From positions 558,001-622,000 of the forward strand of contig NZ_JAPEUL010000004.1 of assembly GCF_026113935.1 (NCBI RefSeq): DNA of 64,000 bases, read 5' to 3'. Both the position numbers and the translations under genes were made by a program. This document shows positions 10,140 to 20,372 of the stretch, piece by piece. This DNA comes from Marinomonas rhodophyticola (GTDB lineage: Bacteria > Pseudomonadota > Gammaproteobacteria > Pseudomonadales > Marinomonadaceae). Numbering within the stretch: the first letter of the stretch is position 1; the number at the start of each line of letters is the position of its first letter. The notes below the pieces were generated by a model. It saw only the letters and a program-made list of their open reading frames with translations. It had not been told where the DNA came from and did no database searches.

Positions 10140-10172
10140 CTATTCGTACCCTCTGAATTGTATGAATTGAAT

Positions 10173-10203
10173 ACTGAACGGCCCGATTAGGTCGTTCAGT
10201 TTT
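10173..10203 (+). terminator. Intercistronic hairpin between sucB and lpd
   Basis: ACTGAACG at 10173-10180 pairs perfectly with CGTTCAGT at 10193-10200, followed by a short T-run. It is probably a weak terminator or mRNA-processing structure that sets E3 level relative to E1 and E2. Confidence 0.55.
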
Positions 10204-10208
10204 ACTGA

Positions 10209-11664
<1,456 letters not shown>

Positions 11665-11676
11665 TAAAAATTAGAT

Positions 11677-11700
11677 TTGCCGGCCTAGAGCCGGCAATTT
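11677..11700 (+). terminator. Intercistronic hairpin between lpd and sucC
   Basis: TTGCCGGC and GCCGGCAA form a perfect 8 bp GC-rich stem around CTAGA, followed by only TTT. It is probably a partial terminator or RNA stabiliser that separates expression of sucAB-lpd from sucCD. Confidence 0.6.
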
Positions 11701-11753
11701 CTGTCTTAGCAGGCAGAGCTTATGTCAATCATTCAGATGAGCGGAAGAATCAA

Positions 11754-12920
11754 ATGAACTTACATGAATATCAGGCTAAACAGCTTTTTGCTGAATACGG
11801 CCTGCCAGTATCTAAAGGATACGCAGTAGACACGCCAGAAGCGGCAGTTGAAGCAGCGAAAAAAATTGGTGGTGACAAGTGGGTTGTTAAGGCTCAAGTT
11901 CACGCTGGTGGTCGCGGTAAAGCGGGCGGTGTAAAGCTTGTTGATTCTTATGAAGAAGTTGCTGCGTTTACACAAAACTGGATTGGTAAAAATCTTGTTA
12001 CTTACCAAACTGATGCAAAAGGTCAGCCTGTTGCGAAGATTCTTGTAGAATCTTGCACTGACATTGCTAACGAATTGTACCTAGGTGCAGTAGTTGACCG
12101 TTCTACTCGTCGCGTTGTTTTCATGGCGTCTACAGAAGGCGGTGTTGAGATCGAGAAAGTAGCAGAAGAAACCCCAGAGCTTATCCATAAAGCGATCATT
12201 GATCCGCTTGTGGGCGCTCAGCCATACCAAGCTCGTGAGTTGGCATTTAAATTGGGTCTTAACCCTACACAAATCAAGCAGTTCACTAACGTGTTCCTTG
12301 GTTTGTCACAAATGTTCCATGATTACGATTTCGCGCTTCTTGAAATCAACCCACTTGTTATTACAGAAGAAGGCAACCTTCACTGTCTAGATGGCAAAAT
12401 CGGTATCGACAGTAACGCTGTTTACCGTCAGAAGAAGATGCAAGAGTTCCACGATCCTTCTCAAGAAGATGAGCGTGAAGCACATGCAGCTAAATGGGAA
12501 CTTAACTATGTAGCGCTAGACGGTAACGTTGGCTGCATGGTAAACGGTGCCGGCCTAGCAATGGGTACTATGGATATCGTTAACCTACACGGCGGTAAAC
12601 CTGCTAACTTCCTAGACGTAGGCGGCGGTGCAACAAAAGAACGCGTTGCTGAAGCATTTAAAATCATCCTTTCTGACAGCAATGTTAAAGCGGTATTGGT
12701 TAACATTTTCGGTGGTATCGTTCGTTGCGATATGATCGCTGAAGGTATTATCGGTGCGGTTGAGCAAGTCGGTGTTAACGTGCCTGTTGTTGTTCGTCTT
12801 GAAGGTACTAACGCAGAGAAAGGCCGTGAAGTTCTAGCAAACTCAGGTCTAGACATCATCGCTGCAACAAGTCTAAAAGACGCAGCTGAACAAGTTGTTA
12901 AAGCTGCGGAGGGCAAATAA
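11754..12920 (+). CDS. sucC: Succinyl-CoA synthetase beta subunit (ADP-forming) SucC
   Basis: With SucD makes succinate and ATP from succinyl-CoA. 388 residues. An N-terminal ATP-grasp domain ([20 protein letters not shown], then [15 protein letters not shown]) is followed by the C-terminal ligase domain with [18 protein letters not shown] and [18 protein letters not shown] 11754 follows a GGAAG site. It ends two bases before sucD. Intact. Confidence 0.97.
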   Translation: MNLHEYQAKQLFAEYGLPVSKGYAVDTPEAAVEAAKKIGGDKWVVKAQVHAGGRGKAGGVKLVDSYEEVAAFTQNWIGKNLVTYQTDAKGQPVAKILVESCTDIANELYLGAVVDRSTRRVVFMASTEGGVEIEKVAEETPELIHKAIIDPLVGAQPYQARELAFKLGLNPTQIKQFTNVFLGLSQMFHDYDFALLEINPLVITEEGNLHCLDGKIGIDSNAVYRQKKMQEFHDPSQEDEREAHAAKWELNYVALDGNVGCMVNGAGLAMGTMDIVNLHGGKPANFLDVGGGATKERVAEAFKIILSDSNVKAVLVNIFGGIVRCDMIAEGIIGAVEQVGVNVPVVVRLEGTNAEKGREVLANSGLDIIAATSLKDAAEQVVKAAEGK

Positions 12921-12922
12921 TA

Positions 12923-13795
12923 ATGTCTGTTTTAATCAATAAAGATACTAAAGTAATCTGTCAAGGTTTCACTGGCGGACAAGGTACGTTCCACTCTGAG
13001 CAAGCGATTGCTTACGGAACGAAGATGGTTGGTGGTGTGACGCCAGGTAAAGGTGGTCAAACTCATCTAGGTCTACCTGTTTTCAACACAGTGAAAGAAG
13101 CGGTTGAACAAACAGGTGCGGAAGCGTCTGTTATTTACGTTCCAGCACCTTTTGTTAAAGATTCTATCTTAGAAGCGGCGAACGCTGGTATCAAACTAAT
13201 CGTTTGTATCACTGAAGGTGTTCCGACTCTTGACATGCTTGACTGTAAAGTTAAATGTGACGAGCTAGGCGTACGTCTAATCGGCCCTAACTGTCCAGGT
13301 GTTATCACACCAGGTGAGTGTAAGATCGGTATCATGCCTGGTCACATTCATTTGCCAGGTAAAGTAGGTATCGTATCTCGTTCTGGTACATTGACTTATG
13401 AAGCGGTTAAACAAACGACTGATGCAGGCTTCGGTCAATCTACTTGCGTAGGTATCGGTGGTGACCCAATCCCAGGTACTAACTTCATCGACGTATTGGA
13501 AATGTTCCAAAACGATCCACAAACTGAAGCGATCGTTATGATCGGTGAAATTGGTGGTACAGCGGAAGAAGAAGCGGCTGCTTACATCAAAGCAAACGTA
13601 ACTAAGCCTGTTGTTTCTTACATTGCTGGTGTGACTGCACCTGCTGGTAAGCGTATGGGTCACGCTGGCGCGATCATTTCTGGCGGTAAAGGCACAGCTG
13701 ACGAAAAATTCGCAGCGCTACAAGACGCTGGTGTTAAAACTGTTCGCTCTCTAGCGGACATCGGTGCTGCACTTAAAGAAATCACTGGCTGGTAA
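12923..13795 (+). CDS. sucD: Succinyl-CoA synthetase alpha subunit SucD
   Basis: Carries the phosphohistidine intermediate and the CoA site. 290 residues. The CoA-binding Rossmann N-terminus ([20 protein letters not shown]), the loop [16 protein letters not shown] and the active-site region [20 protein letters not shown] with its His are present. A GGAGG ribosome site sits at the end of sucC. A strong terminator 32 bases after the stop ends the TCA block. Confidence 0.97.
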   Translation: MSVLINKDTKVICQGFTGGQGTFHSEQAIAYGTKMVGGVTPGKGGQTHLGLPVFNTVKEAVEQTGAEASVIYVPAPFVKDSILEAANAGIKLIVCITEGVPTLDMLDCKVKCDELGVRLIGPNCPGVITPGECKIGIMPGHIHLPGKVGIVSRSGTLTYEAVKQTTDAGFGQSTCVGIGGDPIPGTNFIDVLEMFQNDPQTEAIVMIGEIGGTAEEEAAAYIKANVTKPVVSYIAGVTAPAGKRMGHAGAIISGGKGTADEKFAALQDAGVKTVRSLADIGAALKEITGW

Positions 13796-13826
13796 GCGAG
13801 TACTTTACAGTGTGACTGATTATAAA

Positions 13827-13852
13827 ATCCCTGCTTCGGCGGGGATTTTTTT
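13827..13852 (+). terminator. Intrinsic terminator after sucD
   Basis: ATCCCTGC pairs with GCGGGGAT (one G-U) around a TTCG tetraloop and is followed by seven Ts. Confidence 0.92.
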
Positions 13853-13882
13853 GCTTTATAGGCACGAAAATAGGTGTTAAAA

Positions 13883-14095
13883 ATGAAGTGTCCTTTTTGT
13901 TTGGGTGATAATGCTTGTACCGTAGACAGTCATGATGGATGCTGGTGTTTTACTCTTCATATTCCTAGTGACATGTTGGAATGGATTTCTACGTCAACAA
14001 GGTTAGCAGGAAAAGAAAGGGTTTGTATTTGTTCGGCCTGTATTCACTTTTATAAAACAGACCGGCGGGGCTTTCTTTTGAAGTACGCAAACTAA
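13883..14095 (+). CDS. Cysteine-rich CWC family protein
   Basis: 70-residue protein, from ATG 13883 behind an AGGTG site (a GTG three codons upstream is less likely). The Cys pattern is CPFC at residues 3-6, an internal Cys, CWC near 21-23, then CICSAC in the second half, matching the small family named for its CWC motif; metal binding is likely and the function is unknown. It stands alone between the sucD terminator and lhgO, on the same strand. Confidence 0.75.
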   Translation: MKCPFCLGDNACTVDSHDGCWCFTLHIPSDMLEWISTSTRLAGKERVCICSACIHFYKTDRRGFLLKYAN

Positions 14096-14186
14096 GTATG
14101 CTGGTATGGATGTGCTTCTAAGGTGTTTATTTGCACAATCTTATAAATCAGCGAAAAAATAAAACAAGATGGGAGTACTGGCAAAC

Positions 14187-15401
14187 ATGTCTCAACATTC
14201 AGTTTACGATATAGCGGTTATCGGGGCCGGTATAGTAGGGCTGTCAACAGCCTGGCAGTTACTTAAGCGTTATCCAAAATATCGTATATTGCTGGTTGAA
14301 AAGGAAGCTGAGGTTGGATTGCATCAAACAGGGCATAATTCTGGTGTGATCCATGCGGGTGTTTATTATGCGCCAGGCAGTCTTAAAGCAGATTTTTGTC
14401 AAAGAGGCGCAAAAGCAACGAAAGAATTTTGTCTCCAGCATCATATTGATTTTGAGGAGTGTGGTAAGTTACTGGTGGCCACCAATGCACTGGAATATGA
14501 GCGCATGGAAGCTCTGTTTCTTCGTTGTCAAAATAATGGCTTGGAAGTTCATAAGCTGGATCAGGCGCAACTAAATGAACGTGAACCTAACATAAAAGGG
14601 ATTGGCGCGTTATTTGTTCCGTCGACTGGCATTGTGAATTATCGAAATATTTGCCGAAAATTAGCAGAATTGTTTGTTCAAAAAGGTGGCGAGTTACGTT
14701 TAAATTCTGAGGTGCAGAACCTTGATGAAAGTCATGAGCGTGTGGCTATTACCTTAAATAATGATGTTGTGAGTACGTCTTATCTGGTCAGTTGTAGCGG
14801 TCTGATGGCGGATAGATTAACTAAGATGTTGAATATCCCGACTGATTTCCAGATCATTCCATTCCGTGGTGAATACTATCAGTTGCCAGCAAAACATAAT
14901 CGTATTGTTAACCACCTTATTTATCCCATCCCAGATCCAGATCTGCCGTTTTTAGGCGTGCATTTGACCCGCATGATAGATGGCTCTGTGACGGTTGGTC
15001 CTAATGCGGTACAAGGATGGAAGCGAGAAGGCTATGGCCGTATCAATATCAATATGCGAGATATCGTTGACATGATACGTTTTCCTGGTTTCTGGCGGTT
15101 GCTGATGTCGCATTGGCGGACGGGTTTAACGGAAACAAAAAATTCTTGGTATAAACCGGGTTATTTGGCGCAAGTAAGAAAGTATTGTGACCTTGTGTCT
15201 TTAGATGATTTGCAGGCATATCCTGCTGGAATTCGAGCTCAAGCGGTGATGAAAGATGGTAGTTTAGTGCATGACTTTTTGTTTGCTCAGAGCACGAGAA
15301 CGCTGCATGTTTGTAATGCGCCTTCGCCAGCAGCGACAAGTGCTTTTCCAATTGGTGAATACATCGTTGATAAGCTAGATGAGAAAATGACATCTGTGTA
15401 G
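14187..15401 (+). CDS. lhgO: L-2-hydroxyglutarate oxidase LhgO
   Basis: FAD-dependent oxidase/dehydrogenase converting L-2-hydroxyglutarate to 2-oxoglutarate and passing electrons to the membrane quinone pool. About 404 residues from ATG 14187, which has a GGGAG site; ATG 14169 six codons upstream would bury that site. The FAD motif IAVIGAGIVGLSTAWQLL is near residues 8-25. Family stretches include GLHQTGHNSGVIHAGVYYAP, IIPFRGEYYQLP and AVMKDGSLVHDFLF near the end. The product is the substrate of the 2-oxoglutarate dehydrogenase encoded just upstream, so location and function agree. Confidence 0.9.
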   Translation: MSQHSVYDIAVIGAGIVGLSTAWQLLKRYPKYRILLVEKEAEVGLHQTGHNSGVIHAGVYYAPGSLKADFCQRGAKATKEFCLQHHIDFEECGKLLVATNALEYERMEALFLRCQNNGLEVHKLDQAQLNEREPNIKGIGALFVPSTGIVNYRNICRKLAELFVQKGGELRLNSEVQNLDESHERVAITLNNDVVSTSYLVSCSGLMADRLTKMLNIPTDFQIIPFRGEYYQLPAKHNRIVNHLIYPIPDPDLPFLGVHLTRMIDGSVTVGPNAVQGWKREGYGRININMRDIVDMIRFPGFWRLLMSHWRTGLTETKNSWYKPGYLAQVRKYCDLVSLDDLQAYPAGIRAQAVMKDGSLVHDFLFAQSTRTLHVCNAPSPAATSAFPIGEYIVDKLDEKMTSV

Positions 15402-15495
15402 TGCGAAAGCATTGTGAAATAAAGGTGGCTAAGTTTGTGTTGTGATTAACAGCACTGTAGAGTGTCATGTTGGTAATCATTTATAAGGAATAAGT

Positions 15496-15961
15496 ATGAT
15501 AGGTTTAAAGAACAATCTAGGTTTTACTCATCTGGCACGTGGTATTGCAGCCGCCTTATTTATTACTCAAGTTACGGCATGTGGTACGTTACTTTACCCT
15601 GAACGTCGTGGTCAAACAAATGGTCAAATCGATGTGGGTGTGGCAGCATTAGACGCAATTGGTTTATTGTTCTTCTTTGTTCCTGGTGTGGTCGCTTTTG
15701 GTGTCGATTTCATCACAGGAGCTATTTATTTGCTCGGGCGGTGGTGTAGCAAGCTTAACCAATGATGAATTGAATTCGATTAAAAATGGATCTGATTCGA
15801 TAGATGTTGAGAAGTTTAAAACAGTGATGGCGCAGCGTAGCGATATTGCATTGCCAAAAGACGTCTACACAGATCAATTAAATGTGTTAACCATGTCATC
15901 GACTCAGTCTCTTAAGGCTGCTATGAATTTGTCGAACCAACAAGTTGCCTTGGTTCAATAA
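15496..15961 (+). pseudogene. Small lipoprotein of unknown function, frameshifted at 15734
   Basis: Starts at ATG 15496 behind AAGGAAT. A signal peptide ends in the lipobox VTAC with the lipidated Cys at residue 29. The conserved core is TLLYPERRGQ, then ALDAIGLLFFFVPGVVAFGVDF followed by TGAIYL, which includes one hydrophobic segment. An extra T in TTGC-T-CGGG breaks the frame; without it the text reads IYLPGGGVASLTNDEL and continues to TAA 15959-15961, giving about 154 residues. Similar YPERRGQ lipoproteins occur in other gammaproteobacteria without known function, as far as I recall. It is convergent with the minus-strand operon ahead. Confidence 0.7.
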
Positions 15962-15977
15962 TCTTTATGATATTAAT

Positions 15978-16024
15978 ACCAAATCTTTAAACTAAAATGA
16001 AAACATTTAATTTAAAGATTTGGT
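15978..16024. terminator. 14 bp-arm inverted repeat between convergent genes
   Basis: ACCAAATCTTTAAA at 15978-15991 and its exact reverse complement at 16011-16024 flank a 19-base A/T-rich loop. It is placed between two convergent stops, so a bidirectional terminator is likely; it could also be one copy of a dispersed palindromic element. Confidence 0.65.
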
Positions 16025-16025
16025 G

Positions 16026-16419
16026 TTATAGTGCCTGATATACTATTGTCTGCATGGTCTTTATATCTTGTCCTGTTTCCAGTGTTATCAACTTGGCTTT
16101 CGTCTTAAAAATACCTTCCCAAATATTGTCGGCAATACTGATCGATTCTCCCTGAATTTGTATGATCAATTTCACGTCATGTTTACGCACTAGGGCGGAA
16201 ATTTCGCTAGGTGAATAGACCGTTGAGCCATGCACTTGTGTTCTGTTATTCCATGGCTCGTCATCAATAAATGCGGTGATTTCGATGGTGTGTTCGCTAT
16301 GCCTATTATCATCTAATAGGGAACCGAGCCAATGAAAAACATAGGTAATCGATACCAATAAAAATGACTTTTGTCGGCTTGGGTTTGCTGAAAAATAAGC
16401 GTTTTAACTGATTCAGCAT
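16026..16419 (-). pseudogene. Orphan Rossmann (CoA_binding_3-like) domain protein, frameshifted near 16320
   Basis: ATG 16419 lies 7 bases after the response-regulator stop, so it is the last gene of that operon. With one C removed from a CCC run (plus GGG 16319-16321) it encodes about 130 residues. The start is MLNQLKRLFFSKPKPTKVIF, an Arg/Lys-rich beginning followed by a beta strand. ITAFIDDEPWNNRTQVHGSTVYSPSEISALVRKHDVKLII then resembles the N-terminal nucleotide/CoA-binding Rossmann half of WbpM/CapD-type sugar-nucleotide dehydratases. No catalytic dehydratase half follows, so this is a stand-alone domain, perhaps a sensor or accessory factor of the two-component system. That function is inference. 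Confidence 0.55.
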
Positions 16420-16425
16420 GCGTTG

Positions 16426-17109
16426 CTACACCGTTTTACTATAACGTTGTTTGGGTCTGCCACCTGTTTTGTAATCAAGTGTCATACTAACTTGACCTTG
16501 AGCTTCCAAATATTCAAGGTAGCGTCTGGCTGTAATTCGACTAAGCTTAATTGCGTCACCTATGTCTTCTGCAGTAAAGGGCGTTTCATCTAGGGTTTTT
16601 AGGTGCTGTGTTAGCTTTTCAAGGGTGTTTTCATCGATACCCTTTGGGGTTTTTCTACTGCCATCAGAGGGAGCGTTTTTTCTAAATAAGGCATCTATAT
16701 CTTGTTGGTCTATTTTGTTGTGTCTAGTTAGGCGCTTTCTAAAGTCTAAATAGTCATCCAGAGCTTGCAAGACACGAGACATACGGATGGGTTTTACCAG
16801 ATAATCCATTACTCCCAGTTGGATGGCTCTTTCAATTGTGGTGGCTTCTCTTTCTGCTGTGGTCATGATAAAAGCACTTTTTATGTTCTTGCTTTTAAGC
16901 CGTGCTATTAGATCAATGCCATTACCATCTGGCAAACTAATGTCGACCATAATTAATTCAGGTTCGAAGGCCTCTGCTTTTAATTCTGCCTCAAGCAGGC
17001 TTTCGCAGACAGCGACGACAGTAAAATCCGTGCGCTGATTTATGGTGTTTTCTAATACATAGCTAGCACGTAGGTCATCTTCCACTATCATCACAGGAAT
17101 TCGATTCAT
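16426..17109 (-). CDS. CitB/DcuR-type response regulator
   Basis: 227 residues. The receiver domain begins IPVMIVEDDLRASYVLENT (acidic pair at 10-11), has the phospho-acceptor Asp in ELIMVDISLPDGNGIDL and the conserved Lys in MDYLVKPIRM. A linker leads to a C-terminal winged-helix region TAEDIGDAIKLSRITARRYL and KTGGRPKQRYS, as in the DcuR/DpiA/CitB group that controls C4-dicarboxylate or citrate genes. It overlaps the kinase gene by 4 bases. The target is presumably the 2-hydroxycarboxylate transporter gene at the head of the same unit. Confidence 0.9.
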   Translation of the reverse strand: MNRIPVMIVEDDLRASYVLENTINQRTDFTVVAVCESLLEAELKAEAFEPELIMVDISLPDGNGIDLIARLKSKNIKSAFIMTTAEREATTIERAIQLGVMDYLVKPIRMSRVLQALDDYLDFRKRLTRHNKIDQQDIDALFRKNAPSDGSRKTPKGIDENTLEKLTQHLKTLDETPFTAEDIGDAIKLSRITARRYLEYLEAQGQVSMTLDYKTGGRPKQRYSKTV

Positions 17110-18704
17110 CTTGTTAGCGCTCGTTTATCTAAATAAATACTAAACACAGTGGTATTCACCTCACTGCGCTCCCAATCAAGGCTGCCGTGGTATTGGTCAA
17201 CCACCTTCTTGACCAAATACAGTCCTATGCCGTGTTGTTCTGTGTTGTGTTTGCTACTGACTCCAAAGTCAAGTATACGGCTTTCTAGTTTTTCATCCAC
17301 GCCTGCGCCGCTGTCTTCTATTTGAAGCATGATGTGCGCATTGCGATCACTAATATAGAACTTAACAAATGGAGTAGTCAGTAATCTATTAGACCAAGCC
17401 GCTAGTAAAGCATTGTCTATTAGATTTCCCACCAGTGTTACCAATGCCTCATTGGCTTTAGGTGGATATTTACCGAGCTGACAATCACTTTCGATTAACA
17501 TATCCACTTTTAAGTCTTTTGCTTTATTGTGTTTGGCGAAAATTAGCCCAGCTACTGCACTGTTTTCTATTGTTTTAATGATGCGTCTTAACGCCGCCTG
17601 ATCTCCATCACTTTCTTGTTGTAAAAATTCTATGGCATCTTGGTAGCGTTCTGCTTGAAGCATTCCTGATAGCACGTTTAGGTGGTTGGCATATTCATGG
17701 GTTTTAGCGCGTAATAAATCCGCATAGTTTTTAGTTGTCGTTAGTTCTTGTTCTAATGATTTTTTTCCATGATCTGGAAAAAATACAATCACATAACCGA
17801 TATCACCTTTTGGACTTTTAATAGGGTATAGATTGGCAATAAATTCCAGTTTGCCCAAATTGAACTTATTTTGAGTCATTTGCCCTTTTGCTTCCAAAAC
17901 AAAGTGGGAGAGGCTTTGTGATTGTTCGCTTAATGGTTTGTTTACCACTTGTGAGGCACTGAGCACATTCATCGTTAGCCACTCAATAGCCATGCTATTA
18001 ATCGCAGTCACATATTGTTGATGATCAATCGCCACAATGCCGTCTCGAATACTGTCTAAAATTAATTCGTGTTCTTTGAATTTTCGAACAATTTCTTCTG
18101 GCTCTAAACTTAAAAAAGTACGCTTCAATTTGGCAATTAATACGATGGCGATAATGACACCAAGTAGATAGACAAAAATAACCAACAAGCCCGCTTCGCG
18201 AAGATGTTGGTGTATCAACTCGCTGGTAGTCTTTGTAAGGTAACCAACGCTAACGGCACCGATAATGCCTGTTTCGTCTTTGATTGGGGTAAAGTTACGA
18301 ATGGCCTCACCCAGTGAACCGCTGGCAATGCTGGTGGAGTCTATGCCTTGCCGTAAGGTTGGGTAGACATCGTCACCGATAAACTTTTTACCAATAAGTG
18401 ATTCTGTGGGGTGACTTAGACGGATGGCATTTTGGTCAACAACCACAATATAAGAGGCATCGGTTTTGCTGCGTAAATTTTCGATATGATTTTCGATAGA
18501 GACTGGTTGTCCGCTATTGCTGATTCGAGCTGCCTGAATGACTTTATCATCTTGAGCGATAACGCGGGCCAGCTCTAATCCGCGTTTGCCAATGCCATCT
18601 AAATACGCATTTTGTAATGAGTAGCCAAAGACTAAAGCGACAGCCACTACAATAATGGTGATAGTCGAGATTGTTATTAAGGCAAGGTAAGACTTGAGTG
18701 TCAT
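17106..18704 (-). CDS. CitA/DcuS-type sensor histidine kinase
   Basis: About 532 residues from ATG 18704 (MTLKSYLALITIST); an upstream ATG at 18749 adds 15 residues with no better ribosome site. It has a first membrane helix, a periplasmic Cache sensor domain (YIVVVDQNAIRLSHPTESLI, GSLGEAIRNFTPI), a second helix (VIFVYLLGVIIAIVLIAKL) and a cytoplasmic PAS domain (LILDSIRDGIVAIDHQQYVT). The phospho-acceptor is the His of LRAKTHEYANHLNVLSGMLQ, typical of the citrate/C4-dicarboxylate sensors, followed by an ATPase domain with NLIDNALLAAWSN and HGIGLYLVKKVV. It likely senses citrate, malate or a similar acid outside the cytoplasm. Confidence 0.9.
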   Translation of the reverse strand: MTLKSYLALITISTITIIVVAVALVFGYSLQNAYLDGIGKRGLELARVIAQDDKVIQAARISNSGQPVSIENHIENLRSKTDASYIVVVDQNAIRLSHPTESLIGKKFIGDDVYPTLRQGIDSTSIASGSLGEAIRNFTPIKDETGIIGAVSVGYLTKTTSELIHQHLREAGLLVIFVYLLGVIIAIVLIAKLKRTFLSLEPEEIVRKFKEHELILDSIRDGIVAIDHQQYVTAINSMAIEWLTMNVLSASQVVNKPLSEQSQSLSHFVLEAKGQMTQNKFNLGKLEFIANLYPIKSPKGDIGYVIVFFPDHGKKSLEQELTTTKNYADLLRAKTHEYANHLNVLSGMLQAERYQDAIEFLQQESDGDQAALRRIIKTIENSAVAGLIFAKHNKAKDLKVDMLIESDCQLGKYPPKANEALVTLVGNLIDNALLAAWSNRLLTTPFVKFYISDRNAHIMLQIEDSGAGVDEKLESRILDFGVSSKHNTEQHGIGLYLVKKVVDQYHGSLDWERSEVNTTVFSIYLDKRALTR

Positions 18705-18767
18705 CGGCGCTTCATTAACATGAAAAAAAGAAGCGTGATTATACAACATACAGACTAAGGGCTAAAC

Positions 18768-18829
18768 AAAAGGCAAAAATAGAAAAGGCAAAAATAGAAA
18801 AGGCAAAAACAGGGGATGTTTTGCCTTTT
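18768..18829 (-). terminator. Tandem 15 bp repeat forming a terminator between transporter and kinase genes
   Basis: The unit AAAAGGCAAAAATAG occurs at 18768-18782 and 18783-18797, with a partial third copy at 18798-18810. A single complementary GTTTTGCCTTTT lies at 18818-18829, separated from the third copy by 7 bases. Read on the minus strand this is a stem followed by U-rich repeats, so it can end transporter transcription or attenuate it before the kinase. Any of the three copies could pair. Confidence 0.65.
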
Positions 18830-18850
18830 CATGTGTTTACCCGTTTGGTA

Positions 18851-20134
18851 TTAAGCGATCGCTTGAACCACGATTGTTGCCAGTATCAGCATGAAAGCGC
18901 CACCAATGCGAGAGGATATTTGTGCAAAAGGCATTAGTTCCATGCGCTTACTTGCCGCAAGAACAGCCACATCGCCTGTGCCGCCCATGTTTGCCATGCA
19001 AAGACCGCCAGTAATGGCCGCTTCGATAGGATAGAAGCCCATTAACCAACCAATCAGGCCAGCACCAAATACCGCGCCCAGTACAGTGATGAGTACTAGG
19101 AAGAAGTACATAGGAGACAGCGCATCAAGGATCTGGTTTAGATCCGTATAAGCCACACCAATACCTACCAATAGGGCAGGAGTTAAGTTGCTAACTACAA
19201 ACTTGTACCAAGAGAATGCTGCTTGTTCTAGTGCTTTTGGCATGATGCCTGATACTTTAATCAAAGCAATCGATAGTATCATCAAGGCATAAGTGTGCAT
19301 GCTGATATAATTTGATAGTAGCGTACCGAGAAAATACATACTGACAGCTAACAATGCACCAACACCTAAAATGGTCACGTTGAGCTCTGAGCCTTTCTGG
19401 TCTTCTTCCTCGATTGGCTTTTGACCACGAATAAGCTGGCCATTACCGGTGAGACTGGGTGCCATTTGGCCAACTTTGTGTAGTAAGCCAGCCATGACGA
19501 TGGCAATAGCATTACCAATTGCTAGGGCCGGTACCATCTGCGACATTAAGGATTCTGCGCTCATTCCTGTTTTACCAGACATGATTTCAACAAGTGGCAC
19601 AGCACCAGCGCCCATACCGCCACCCATGATAGGAAGAGCAATCAGCATAACCGAGTCATAAAAATTTTTACTGACCAACATGCCGACTAAACCGGTGAAT
19701 ATACAAGCAAAGAAAGCCGATCCTAAAATGACAGGGATATATTTTAATGCCGCTTTCTTGAGTGTTTGAGTGTCCATACCAAAGATAGAGCCAGTCACTA
19801 GGCTTGCCACATAAAAAGACAAGAAACCGCCACTTTTCATAAAGGTTGTGACATTGTTTTCTGCACTGGAGGGAAATAGGCCGCTGTGAAATAAGTAAGC
19901 AGAGCCGAAAATGACAACGATGGCACCACCACCAAAAAATTGGTTGATAATCGGAGTTCTGTCTCCAATATAGTTAAGAATAAAGCCAATAATGACCATA
20001 ATTCCTAATGCCCCTATCATGCCACCTGGCATCTTGCCTGCAAAGGTAGCTAATAAAATAGTGATAGCGGCTATGGCCAATATGATTTTGCTGGTGCGCT
20101 GATCCTGCACCGTCATAACATCGTTAGTGATCAT
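18851..20134 (-). CDS. 2-hydroxycarboxylate transporter family protein (citrate/malate:Na+ symporter type)
   Basis: 427 residues, polytopic inner-membrane protein with about 11 hydrophobic segments. The two family re-entrant loop motifs are visible: LPIMGGGMGAGAVPLVEIMS in the first half and GGLCMANMGGTGDVAVLAAS in the second. This family (CitS, CimH, MaeN) moves citrate, malate or lactate with Na+ or H+. The CitA/DcuS-like sensor and CitB/DcuR-like regulator downstream on the same strand support substrate-induced expression. Which acid is carried cannot be told from sequence alone. Confidence 0.88.
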   Translation of the reverse strand: MITNDVMTVQDQRTSKIILAIAAITILLATFAGKMPGGMIGALGIMVIIGFILNYIGDRTPIINQFFGGGAIVVIFGSAYLFHSGLFPSSAENNVTTFMKSGGFLSFYVASLVTGSIFGMDTQTLKKAALKYIPVILGSAFFACIFTGLVGMLVSKNFYDSVMLIALPIMGGGMGAGAVPLVEIMSGKTGMSAESLMSQMVPALAIGNAIAIVMAGLLHKVGQMAPSLTGNGQLIRGQKPIEEEDQKGSELNVTILGVGALLAVSMYFLGTLLSNYISMHTYALMILSIALIKVSGIMPKALEQAAFSWYKFVVSNLTPALLVGIGVAYTDLNQILDALSPMYFFLVLITVLGAVFGAGLIGWLMGFYPIEAAITGGLCMANMGGTGDVAVLAASKRMELMPFAQISSRIGGAFMLILATIVVQAIA

Positions 20135-20372
20135 GATAGACTCTCTTTTTTTGCTTGTTTTAATGTGCGCGGAAGTCTACCAACCTTCTTTATAAGCGGA
20201 AGTTACTTTTCCTTTAATGAAACTAAAAAGTGGTTTTGAAACTTTTGTAATGCTTTGTCTTGGTGGTTTTTTGCACAATCGGCTGCGTATTTTGTCATGA
20301 TTAAGTCCATTGGAAGGCGTTAAAATATCTTTGTCTTAGAGGAAAATAGTGCCTGGTTTTGGCGTCATGTTT

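Noticed and set aside
18768..18810. Short tandem repeats as a CRISPR-like array
   Set aside because: Units are 15 bp and directly contiguous with no spacers; no cas genes are present.
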